Positions 44,796-52,096 of a DNA stretch of 64,000 bases are shown here, piece by piece. Below the pieces are notes generated by a model. It saw nothing but the letters and a program-made list of their open reading frames with translations. It ran no database searches and was not told the DNA's origin. The DNA comes from CBDCWQ01 sp965223435 (GTDB lineage Bacteria > Myxococcota > Kuafuiibacteriia > Kuafuiibacteriales > Kuafuiibacteriaceae), in NCBI GenBank assembly GCA_965223435.1, contig CBDCWQ010000009.1:248001-312000 (forward strand), written 5' to 3'. The number at the start of each line of letters is the position of its first letter. Position 1 is the first letter of the stretch. A program made the position numbers and the translations under genes.

Positions 44796-45490
44796 AAGGA
44801 CGAGTTTGGGGTCTTCAGAAAAGCCAATTCCTCGTCCGTCGAAGGCCGCTTGAGGATCTCGTTTCGGTGCGGAAAACGTCCAAACTGCTGCACAATGTCT
44901 CGGTGACGCTCCGCGTAGCCCACGTAGCCTAGGAACATTTCCCGAAGACTCTCCGGGACTTCCTCAGCCAATTTTTGGAAGGTGCGAACACACCGTTCTT
45001 GGATCTCGATGTCCTCCGAATGCTCGAGGGGCATGTAAAAAAAGACACGCTCAAAAGGCGAAAACCCACTATCCCAGCCCCGGTCCAAGCCCTCGAGACA
45101 CAGTCGCACCGCCCGTGCATCCTGCTGAAAGGCCTCTGGTCGTCCGCGGTAGGCGTTTCGAGAAAACTGATCGAGAAGAATGATCAGCGCCAGGCAGCTT
45201 TTGGGCTCGCGCTCCCACTCGATATACCCACCCTCTTGGGCCACCGAAAGCGCGGTCTTGAATCGGGTCTGAATCTCAGCGTCGGTCCGGTCGGATTTTT
45301 TCCACCACAACCCCTCGGTGGTGGGAACCGCGTCGGGGCGGACCGATGGGCCAAACCAAAAATCGAGCACGTCGCGCGCTTCAGCCGATATTTCGGGCAC
45401 CGCGCGACTGTACACCTCGGAAGCCAACCCGTAAACGTTGGAAGCCGGAACCCAAGGACGCCCTTCTTCACTCGTAAACCCCACCGCCAT
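44792..45490 (-). CDS. DUF924 family protein
   Basis: About 232 residues from the ATG at 45490, which has GGAGG about twelve bases upstream. The family core begins only near 45390 (EARDVLDFWFGP), so a GTG at 45400 is also possible, and the far upstream extension of the frame overlaps the divergent kinase-like gene and is unlikely. Conserved blocks: WWKKSDRTDAEIQTRF, ALIILLDQFSRNAYRG, FYMPLEHSEDIEIQERCV, and AERHRDIVQQFGRFPHRNEIL. The fold is TPR-like helical; biochemical role unknown. Coupled to the DUF2279-like gene by a 4-base overlap. Confidence 0.88.
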   Translation of the reverse strand: MAVGFTSEEGRPWVPASNVYGLASEVYSRAVPEISAEARDVLDFWFGPSVRPDAVPTTEGLWWKKSDRTDAEIQTRFKTALSVAQEGGYIEWEREPKSCLALIILLDQFSRNAYRGRPEAFQQDARAVRLCLEGLDRGWDSGFSPFERVFFYMPLEHSEDIEIQERCVRTFQKLAEEVPESLREMFLGYVGYAERHRDIVQQFGRFPHRNEILKRPSTDEELAFLKTPNSSF

Positions 45491-45625
45491 GGGGCCCGCA
45501 TTCCTCCCCTTGTGGTGACTGTCGTTCCCCCGGACCGTACCGGTTCGAAACACCCCCGCACCAGATCTCGAGAAACGTGATTCGGCACATGTCTTGCTCA
45601 GGTTCATGGTGGAGGAATCGCAGCG

Positions 45626-46567
45626 GTGAAACCCATCCGTCACATCGAACTCTCAGGCACCCGCTACGAGATTGGGGGCGTGTTGCAGCGGGATTTGCAG
45701 ACCGAAATTCTGGCGGCCTCGGCAAACAAGCGCGGCATTCCACGAAAAGTCCTGATCAAACGCCTGAGGCCACACCTTCAGGGCGACCTTACCCTGAGGT
45801 CACACCTCATGGACGAAATCAACGCCTGGCGCCAATACAAATGCGCGCAGGTCGTCCGAATCCTCGGGTGGACCCACCAGAAGCCGGGTCCTCTTCTCGC
45901 GATGTCGTATCTCGACGGCGCAAGCCTGGCTCAACTCATGGCGTACGGTGATGGGGGACGCGCCCTCTTTTCGTCCGAACTGGCCCTCTACATCACCATG
46001 CGGGTCGCCATGGCTTTGTCCATGATGCACGCCTCCGCGGATAGGCACGGTCGCGGACTTCGTGCCCTTCGCGGTGACCTCGGCCTAAGCAACATCTTGG
46101 TCTCATGGACCGGCGAAATTTGTCCCGCCGATTCCGGCTTGGCCCTCGCCTACGACAAAGCCAACGGGGCAGATGCAAGCCGCCCCAACAAGGCTGGGCC
46201 TGACCTCCCTTCCGCGCATCAAGGTCCTCCTTCACCGAAGGTTGGCCGCGGGGGAAAAGCGAGTGTCCGTTCACTCGGGCACATCTTGGAAGCGATGGTG
46301 AACACCATGCACGACCACGGCGCCCCCTTGGTTCCCGACGACATCCGTCCCATCATCCGACGAGCCTGCCGATCGTCTCTGCAAGACCGCTATCAAAATG
46401 CCGACGAAGTGCTCGAAGCGTGTTGGCGAGCGCTGGTCAAACGAACCCACCAGAGCCCGTACCCCGCGCTCAAACGATGGCTCTTCGCGGTCCAAGCCCA
46501 TCGAGCCGCTTCTTGGACGCACCAGGCGGCGCCCCAGCCCTTACCGGGCGTTTACAGGAATGCCTAG
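45626..46567 (+). CDS. Degenerate Ser/Thr protein kinase (probable pseudokinase)
   Basis: 313 residues from a GTG with GGAGG ten bases upstream. The kinase fold is traceable: Lys45 in VLIKRL, Glu64 in MDEINAW, hinge-like LLAMSYLDGASL, and a C-lobe ending in AACRSSLQDRYQNADEVLEA. The glycine-rich loop is not conserved (YEIGGVLQRDLQ). The catalytic loop reads RGDLGLSN (149-156), keeping Asp151 and Asn156 but replacing the HRD histidine and arginine and the catalytic-loop lysine. DFG is DSG (169-171), keeping Asp. It may bind nucleotide or act as a scaffold rather than phosphorylate. No membrane segment or partner domain. Divergent from DUF924 and upstream of the phosphoesterase operon on the same strand. 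Confidence 0.75.
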   Translation: MKPIRHIELSGTRYEIGGVLQRDLQTEILAASANKRGIPRKVLIKRLRPHLQGDLTLRSHLMDEINAWRQYKCAQVVRILGWTHQKPGPLLAMSYLDGASLAQLMAYGDGGRALFSSELALYITMRVAMALSMMHASADRHGRGLRALRGDLGLSNILVSWTGEICPADSGLALAYDKANGADASRPNKAGPDLPSAHQGPPSPKVGRGGKASVRSLGHILEAMVNTMHDHGAPLVPDDIRPIIRRACRSSLQDRYQNADEVLEACWRALVKRTHQSPYPALKRWLFAVQAHRAASWTHQAAPQPLPGVYRNA

Positions 46568-46585
46568 GGGGACCAAGCACCCGAC

Positions 46586-46616
46586 GGGCGCGCCTGAGCG
46601 CCGGTAGGGTCTTTTT
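46586..46616 (+). terminator. Possible weak terminator after the pseudokinase gene
   Basis: A GGCGC / GCGCC stem with a six-base loop (46587-46602) is followed at 46611-46616 by CTTTTT. The gap of about eight bases between stem and T run is long, so this is a weak candidate. Confidence 0.3.
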
Positions 46617-46654
46617 CGGTGAGATCACAAAGTTCTCAGGGCTCACACTTGACT

Positions 46655-46685
46655 CCTGCCCCTCAGAGGGCCTTTGAGGGGCAGG
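46655..46685 (+). promoter_or_regulatory. Perfect 11-bp hairpin covering the phosphoesterase RBS
   Basis: CCTGCCCCTCA (46655-46665) pairs perfectly with TGAGGGGCAGG (46675-46685) around a nine-base loop. The Shine-Dalgarno GAGGGG (46676-46681) is inside the 3' arm and the ATG follows four bases after the stem. There is no T run, so it is not a normal terminator. It may block translation until melted or remodelled; that role is inference. Confidence 0.6.
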
Positions 46686-46689
46686 CGCC

Positions 46690-47877
46690 ATGCCGGTCGC
46701 CGTTTTTGCCCTTTTGCTTGTATTGTCGGCCGCCATCCATCCTGGTTGCTACCCCAAGAACTGGTCGGGCGCCCCCGGAGCGTACCTCGAGCTCGATGAT
46801 ACGCCGTTTGATATCGGACCCTACGTCGTCTTCATGGATCCCACCCGGACGGCCATCGTCATCCAGCACGCGCTCCCGGCACCGCCGGTGGTCGATTGGT
46901 GGGAAGCACAAAAAGAAAACGCCAAGATCCACACCACCGCGGCCCACCGAGAGAACGAACTTTGGGTTGCCGTGCTTGAGCCCTTGCCCAAACACCAGGC
47001 CATCGCCTATCGGGTGCGAACCGGCCAAGGGATCACCGGCCCGTTTATTTTTCGCTCCGGAAGGCCACGAGGGACGCGCTTTCGTTTCGCCGCCTTTGGG
47101 GACACCCGAACCGGCCATCAGGTCCATCGCGCACTCATCGAAGCGATGGCGAGAGAGAAGGTCGATTTTACGATTCACTCCGGGGACCTGGTTGAGTTTG
47201 GCGGCATCGAAGACCAGTGGCGGCTTTTTTTTCAGATAGAAGCCCCGCTCATCGCCCAAGGTCCGTTGTTTGCGGCGGTCGGTAACCACGATCAATCACC
47301 CCGTCGCAATTTTCGACGCTTTTTCCTCAGCAACCGGTGGGCCGGCGACAAACGCTACTATGCCCACGACTGGGGAGACGTCCGCGTGGTGATCGTCGAC
47401 TCCGAGATCGAACTTCGACCGGGCTCAAGGCAACACGATTTTTTGCGCGACAAGCTCGCCGAGGGGCGCGATCAGGACCTGATCATGGTGCTCTCCATGC
47501 ACTATCCACCCTATTCGTCAGGCTTTCACGGCTCGACGCCTGAAGTCCGAGATGCGATATCCCAGCTCGCGGCGCGGTACGGTGTCGAACTGGTGTTGGC
47601 GGGCCACGATCACAACTACGAGCGCACCAAAAAAATCGACGGTGTGACCTACATCGTCGCCGCGTCCGGAGGCGCGAACATCCGGCGAATCACGCCCAGC
47701 ACATTCAGTGAGGTGCTGAGAACCGAACCTCATTTTGTCATCTTTGACGTGGAGCGAGACAGTTTGGTCGGAAGAACAGTCAACCTCATGGGAAACACGT
47801 TTGACGCGTTTGTGATTGGCAAGAACCCCCCACAATCTGGCTCCCCGGCCAAGCCAAGTCCAGGACCCGCCCCGTGA
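46690..47877 (+). CDS. Calcineurin-like metallophosphoesterase lipoprotein (purple acid phosphatase type)
   Basis: 395 residues. The signal peptide ends IHPGC (Cys20), a probable lipidation site. Residues about 25-125 form a beta-rich, fibronectin-like N-domain as in purple acid phosphatases. The catalytic domain has all metal-binding motifs: FGDTR (Asp138), SGDLVEFGG (Asp166), VGNHDQS (Asn199, His200), SMHYPPYSS and AGHDHNYER. It would hydrolyse phosphate esters outside the cytoplasm. The gene is first in an operon: its TGA overlaps the GTG of the Omp85 gene by four bases. Start supported by GAGGGG, which lies within a perfect hairpin. Substrate unknown; the kinase-like third gene suggests phosphoproteins or a phosphorylated surface polymer. 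Confidence 0.93.
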   Translation: MPVAVFALLLVLSAAIHPGCYPKNWSGAPGAYLELDDTPFDIGPYVVFMDPTRTAIVIQHALPAPPVVDWWEAQKENAKIHTTAAHRENELWVAVLEPLPKHQAIAYRVRTGQGITGPFIFRSGRPRGTRFRFAAFGDTRTGHQVHRALIEAMAREKVDFTIHSGDLVEFGGIEDQWRLFFQIEAPLIAQGPLFAAVGNHDQSPRRNFRRFFLSNRWAGDKRYYAHDWGDVRVVIVDSEIELRPGSRQHDFLRDKLAEGRDQDLIMVLSMHYPPYSSGFHGSTPEVRDAISQLAARYGVELVLAGHDHNYERTKKIDGVTYIVAASGGANIRRITPSTFSEVLRTEPHFVIFDVERDSLVGRTVNLMGNTFDAFVIGKNPPQSGSPAKPSPGPAP

Positions 47878-49256
47878 TCATCGCCTTCTTTTGGGCCACC
47901 CTCCTCCTTGCGGGGAGCCCAGAACCCCAAGACAGCGAGAGACCAGATGCGAAACGCCCCCAAGGGGCCTCCACGGGCGCCGGTCAACAAGGCCTCACGA
48001 CACAAGAAAACGCCCCACACGACGGGGAACCGCAAAATCCACCGCCCGCGCCCCTGACCACCGAGGTCCGCGCCATCGGCGCAGAGCCGCTCGATATTCC
48101 GATGCTTGTGCTCAAAGCCCCCGAGACCATGACCGAAGCCTTGTTCGTCCCGCTGCTTCCCCTGATTCTCGCCCTGGAAAAGTGGAAAATCCACCGCCGC
48201 CTGTTCGACTTTCTGACCAACGATGAGCACACCCTTGCGGTCCTCCCCATTGTAGACTTCTTCAATATCTCCGGCCTGGGGGCAGGCGCCGCGCTGATTC
48301 GCAACCGGCCCCTCGGCAGCGAAGACCGCATGATCCTCCTCGCCATGATGCGCCAAAACCGTGATCGCGTTGCGTCCTTTTCGTACAGTCGACGGCTGCG
48401 CGTTCTCAGTGGACGGGTCTACAACTTGAAGCTTGGATACGAAGTGGACCGAGACGTCCGCTACTTCGGCATCGACGGGGCGCGCGACCAACGCCGACTG
48501 CTTCGTAGAGAGTCCATCGACATCAGTACCGGGCTCGGTCTTCGCAAACCCCTCGATGAGTGGAGCATTGATGTCACGGTCGCCTATCGACAGCGGAGTC
48601 TCGGCTCCGGGGTGGGCAACGGCATCGGGGTCACGCTTACCGATGAAGTAGGGCCACCGCCCGGGTTCGAAAGACGGCTGGACTACCCCGAGCTCGGCGT
48701 CTCCTTTGGGTACGATTCCCGCGACAGTTTCGGGCGAACCACCCGAGGCGCCAGACTCAATCTGGAAGCCTTGGTCACCCAAGACCTCAACGGCGCCGAG
48801 ACCAGCACGTTCCGATCGACCGCCAGAGTCGCCGCTTTTTTGCCGCTCTTTCCCCTCGGCCGGGTGCTTTTTTTCTCGTTTGGCGTTTCCTTGAACCGAG
48901 CCCTCGTCCGGGGGGGACAGGTTCCTCTGCATCGACTGGTCACCCTCGGTGGTTCCAGAAGGCTCAGAGGGTACCCAAACGACCGCTTTGTCGGGCTACA
49001 CGGCTGGTGGAGCACCCTTGAGTATCGGTACAAGATCTACGAATACGGCAACTCGGGGAACGGCCTTTCCACGTCCTTGTTTGTGGACACGGGGAATGTG
49101 GGCTCGTCCCTTGATGATTTGGTCTCGCGAAAGCTTCCCTACGCCGTGGGCGTCAGCCTGAGGGCGGAAAACAACCTCTTTCTTCTCGGCCGGTTCCAAT
49201 TTGCCGTCTCCCCTGAAGGCGTGCGCATCAGCTTCGGCATCGGAGAAGGGATATGA
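47874..49256 (+). CDS. Omp85/BamA-like outer-membrane beta-barrel (surface antigen D15 domain)
   Basis: 460 residues with a short signal-like N-terminus (MIIAFFWATLLLAGS) and a Pro/Gln/Asp-rich linker. No clear POTRA repeats are visible. From about residue 130 the sequence is a series of amphipathic beta strands (RVYNLKLGYEVDRDVRYFG, LGVSFGYDSRDSFGRTTRG, FFSFGVSLNR). The lid-lock motif of the Omp85 superfamily is present as LGGSRRLRGY near residue 365, followed by STLEYRYKIYE. It ends GVRISFGIGEGI. Omp85 proteins insert or secrete proteins through the outer membrane. Lacking obvious POTRAs, this looks like a dedicated secretion or display barrel, perhaps for its neighbours. It overlaps both flanking genes by four bases. 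Confidence 0.9.
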   Translation: MIIAFFWATLLLAGSPEPQDSERPDAKRPQGASTGAGQQGLTTQENAPHDGEPQNPPPAPLTTEVRAIGAEPLDIPMLVLKAPETMTEALFVPLLPLILALEKWKIHRRLFDFLTNDEHTLAVLPIVDFFNISGLGAGAALIRNRPLGSEDRMILLAMMRQNRDRVASFSYSRRLRVLSGRVYNLKLGYEVDRDVRYFGIDGARDQRRLLRRESIDISTGLGLRKPLDEWSIDVTVAYRQRSLGSGVGNGIGVTLTDEVGPPPGFERRLDYPELGVSFGYDSRDSFGRTTRGARLNLEALVTQDLNGAETSTFRSTARVAAFLPLFPLGRVLFFSFGVSLNRALVRGGQVPLHRLVTLGGSRRLRGYPNDRFVGLHGWWSTLEYRYKIYEYGNSGNGLSTSLFVDTGNVGSSLDDLVSRKLPYAVGVSLRAENNLFLLGRFQFAVSPEGVRISFGIGEGI

Positions 49257-50953
49257 GTCGGACTCAAAAAGCAGCCATCCTTCTGTCTTGGCTTGTGTTC
49301 AGCTGCAAAACGGCAACGTGGCGACAAAAGCCTCACGATGTTCTTTACCAAAAAGTGCCCCCCCCGGTCCTCCACGAGCGCCCGGAGGTCAAGCTGCACT
49401 CGAGCGGATGGCAGGCATGGACCCACGGCCTATCACGTCCCCTCGGCGAAACACTCAGCCCCGGGCACTACTACGAAAAGCTGGCGGGTACCCGACAAGC
49501 GCGCGACATCAACGCCTTTGGAGAAGTGATCGACTCGCCGTGGTTCGAAAACCGCATGGGCAAGACCAAAATGACCCCCACCGCAGTCGCACGGGGCCCC
49601 AACCAGCTCCTCGGACCGGCGCCGGGCAAGTTTGTGATTCTCGGCGGAAAGCTTGAGGGCGCGACCCCAGGCCTGGTGGTCGCAGACAGCCAGGGCATCC
49701 GCTTTTTGGCCAAATTCGACGCGCCCGCCTTTCCCGAGCTTTCTTCGGGCGCAGAGGTCATCGCCACCAAGATTCTCTATGCGGCCGGGTATCACGTGCC
49801 AGAAAACTATCTCATGCGCTTCAAGCTTCAGAACCTGTGGCTGTCGGGCGATGCCCAAACCAAAGATAAGTACGGGCAGACGACGGCGCTCGACCGATCC
49901 AAACTCGAAGCACTCCTCACCCACGTCAACCCCTTCCCCGACGGGACCGTTCGGGCCCTCTTCAGCCGGTTCGTGCCGGGTGAGATCGTGGGTCGATTCC
50001 TCTTTCGTGGTGTCCGCCACGACGACCCCAACGACCGCCTGTCGCATGAGCGGCGGCGAAGTCTGCGCGCCCTCGGGGTCTTCTACGCGTGGCTTCACAA
50101 TGTGGATGCCGGAAGCGCAAACACCCTCGATGTGTTCATCCGGCCATCCAAAAGCTCGGAGCTCGGGTATCTTCGCCACTACATCATTGACTTCGGCGAC
50201 GCCCTCGGCGCCGCGGGAACCAGGCCGAAGTACATCGGTGAAGGATACGCGCATCGAGTCGACTGGTCCGAGATCGGCCGCGCTCTGTTTTCTTTGGGCG
50301 CGTACTACCCCAGGTGGTTGCCCGTTCTTCGGTCACCCTTCCGCTCGGTCGGCGTCTACGAAGCCGACATTTTCGAACTTGAGCACTGGCGCCCCAACGT
50401 TTCCAATCCCGCCTTCACCCAGCAAAACGACCACGACGTCTACTGGGCGGCGTCCATCATCAGTCGATTCAGCCCCGACCACCTCGCCGCCGTGGTCAAA
50501 GAGGCTCAGTACAGCGAGCCGGGCGCCACCGAGTGGGTCTTGCGGGTCCTCACCGAGCGTCAGTACAAGATTCTCAACTACGCGTTCTCGCGGGTCCTCC
50601 CCCTGGCGCGCCCCCGGAGCTCCGGATGGTCGGTCAAATTCACAGATCTGGCGGTCAAGACTGGCCTCCGGCGGAGGAAAAACAGCCGTTACACGTGGGC
50701 GGTGCGCTGGAATCGCACCCAAGCAGACGACCTGAGTCTCGGCCATGGGGTCTCGAAGCGTCCGCGGCTCGATTTGACGGCCCTGGTGGACGACCTCAAA
50801 CACCTTCACGGGCCCGAGCTACACAAGGAACCCTTCGTGTCCATTCGTTTTCGGCGGGCTTCTGAACCCACCGGACCCGCGACGGACCTCCACGTCCGGG
50901 TCGATGGTTCAAGGGCCCTTTTGGTGGGGCTCGATCGCCTGCCCGGCTCCTGA
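49253..50953 (+). CDS. Lipoprotein with kinase-like motif set, uncharacterised
   Basis: 566 residues. The ATG overlaps the Omp85 stop (ATGA). Lipobox LVFSC (Cys18). Not a family I can name, but motifs come in the order of a protein-kinase-like fold: Lys154 in GIRFLAKFD on a predicted strand, Glu168 in SSGAEVIATKILYAAGYHVP (helix C-like), catalytic-loop-like WLHNVDAGSANTL (His282, Asp285, Asn290), and DFG-like YIIDFGDALG (Asp313-Gly315). The spacing resembles HipA/Fam20-type atypical kinases more than the Ser/Thr kinase at 16144. An extracytoplasmic kinase co-encoded with a phosphatase and an Omp85 barrel is inferred, not shown. ATP is scarce outside the cytoplasm, so it could instead be a pseudokinase or use another phosphate donor. 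Confidence 0.8.
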   Translation: MSRTQKAAILLSWLVFSCKTATWRQKPHDVLYQKVPPPVLHERPEVKLHSSGWQAWTHGLSRPLGETLSPGHYYEKLAGTRQARDINAFGEVIDSPWFENRMGKTKMTPTAVARGPNQLLGPAPGKFVILGGKLEGATPGLVVADSQGIRFLAKFDAPAFPELSSGAEVIATKILYAAGYHVPENYLMRFKLQNLWLSGDAQTKDKYGQTTALDRSKLEALLTHVNPFPDGTVRALFSRFVPGEIVGRFLFRGVRHDDPNDRLSHERRRSLRALGVFYAWLHNVDAGSANTLDVFIRPSKSSELGYLRHYIIDFGDALGAAGTRPKYIGEGYAHRVDWSEIGRALFSLGAYYPRWLPVLRSPFRSVGVYEADIFELEHWRPNVSNPAFTQQNDHDVYWAASIISRFSPDHLAAVVKEAQYSEPGATEWVLRVLTERQYKILNYAFSRVLPLARPRSSGWSVKFTDLAVKTGLRRRKNSRYTWAVRWNRTQADDLSLGHGVSKRPRLDLTALVDDLKHLHGPELHKEPFVSIRFRRASEPTGPATDLHVRVDGSRALLVGLDRLPGS

Positions 50954-50956
50954 ATG

Positions 50957-50996
50957 CCCTTGGGTCATCCGACGGCGTTCTCGATAAGGGTTTTTT
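50957..50996 (+). terminator. Possible terminator after the phosphoesterase/Omp85 operon
   Basis: CCCTT (50957-50961) can pair with AAGGG (50986-50990), followed directly by TTTTTT. The stem is short and the loop long, so confidence is modest, but the position just after the operon's last stop codon fits. Confidence 0.4.
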
Positions 50997-51071
50997 CTAA
51001 TATTTGCGAGCCTCACTCCATTGGACGGCCCCGACGTTCTTCGCTATAGGAGGAGCCCCGGAGGTTAATGG

Positions 51072-51857
51072 ATGAAATTCGCAGTACGAGCTGCCCCACC
51101 CCTTGCGCTCTTGACGGGCCTGGCGGGCTGCGTGGACCCCAACGAGATCAAAGAACTCAAAGCAAACCAAGACAAGATCTTGGAAAAGCTTGAAGAAGTC
51201 GCCAAAAAACAGGCGGCCCCCCCAACACCCGCAAGGCCGCCACGGCCAGGACGACCAGACCCGTCTAAGGTTTACGCTTTCGACGTAAGCGGTTCCGCGG
51301 CCAAGGGGCCCAAAGACGCATGGGTCACCATCGTAGAAGTCTCGGACTTCCAGTGCCCGTTCTGCTCCCGAGTCAACCCGACCCTCAAGCAGGTCAAAGA
51401 GAAGTACAAGGACGACGTCCGAATCGTCTTCAAACACAATCCCCTGAGTTTCCATCAGCGGGCCATGCCGGCGGCCAATGCCGCTGAATGCGCCCACGAA
51501 CAAGGAAAGTTCTGGGACCTCCACGACAAGCTCTTTGCCAACGCCAAGGCGTTGAGCGACGAGCAAATTGAGGGCTACGCCAAAGACACCGGCCTGAACA
51601 TGTCCAAATGGAAGGCCTGCTACAAAGACAACAAATACCGAGGCAAGATCCTAAAGGACCAAAGCACCGCTGCAAGACTGGGTGCACGCGGCACCCCGGC
51701 ATTCTTTGTCAACGGACGCTTCCTGAGCGGCGCACAGCCCTTCGCCGCCTTTGACAACCTGGTCGGCGAAGAGCTCAAAAAAGCCAAAGCCAGCGGCGTA
51801 TCCAAAACGGACTACTACGCCAAAGCCGTCCTCGCCAAAGGCAAAAAGAGCCTGTAG
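51072..51857 (+). CDS. DsbA-like thioredoxin-fold lipoprotein
   Basis: 261 residues. The ATG follows GAGG at 51061-51064. The signal peptide ends LAGC (Cys20), a classical lipobox. A short coiled-coil (IKELKANQDKILEKLEEVAKK) and a proline-rich linker lead to the thioredoxin domain at about 80. The redox site is CPFC (Cys95, Cys98) in VEVSDFQCPFCSR, and the cis-proline loop is GTPAFFVNGR. Two more cysteines (ECAHEQ and KACYKD) sit in the inserted helical domain. It probably oxidises or isomerises disulfides in exported proteins; the cysteine-bearing giant exoprotein encoded next is a possible client. Separated from neighbours by more than 100 bases on both sides. Confidence 0.92.
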   Translation: MKFAVRAAPPLALLTGLAGCVDPNEIKELKANQDKILEKLEEVAKKQAAPPTPARPPRPGRPDPSKVYAFDVSGSAAKGPKDAWVTIVEVSDFQCPFCSRVNPTLKQVKEKYKDDVRIVFKHNPLSFHQRAMPAANAAECAHEQGKFWDLHDKLFANAKALSDEQIEGYAKDTGLNMSKWKACYKDNKYRGKILKDQSTAARLGARGTPAFFVNGRFLSGAQPFAAFDNLVGEELKKAKASGVSKTDYYAKAVLAKGKKSL

Positions 51858-52096
51858 TCCCCACCTGCCTCCTCTCCCTCAGGCTCCGGGAATTACCCGA
51901 GGGCTGTCCGGAATATAGAACACCTGGGATCCCACCTTCCCGGTGCGGATCCCCAGTCGCCATTTTGATTGACAGCGGCTCTGCGCCTCGGGTCAGTTTC
52001 TTTCCTCGCTGAGGGGTGGTGAGAACGCCTGGCAGGCGAACCCCGCGGTTTACCTGCATAGTCGTCCATCCGTCCCTTGCGAGTGGAGAGGGACAA

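Noticed and set aside
51926..51953. GGGATCC/GGATCCC inverted repeat upstream of the second giant exoprotein as an operator
   Set aside because: Spacing of 14 bases is wide and there is no second copy or neighbouring regulator to support it.
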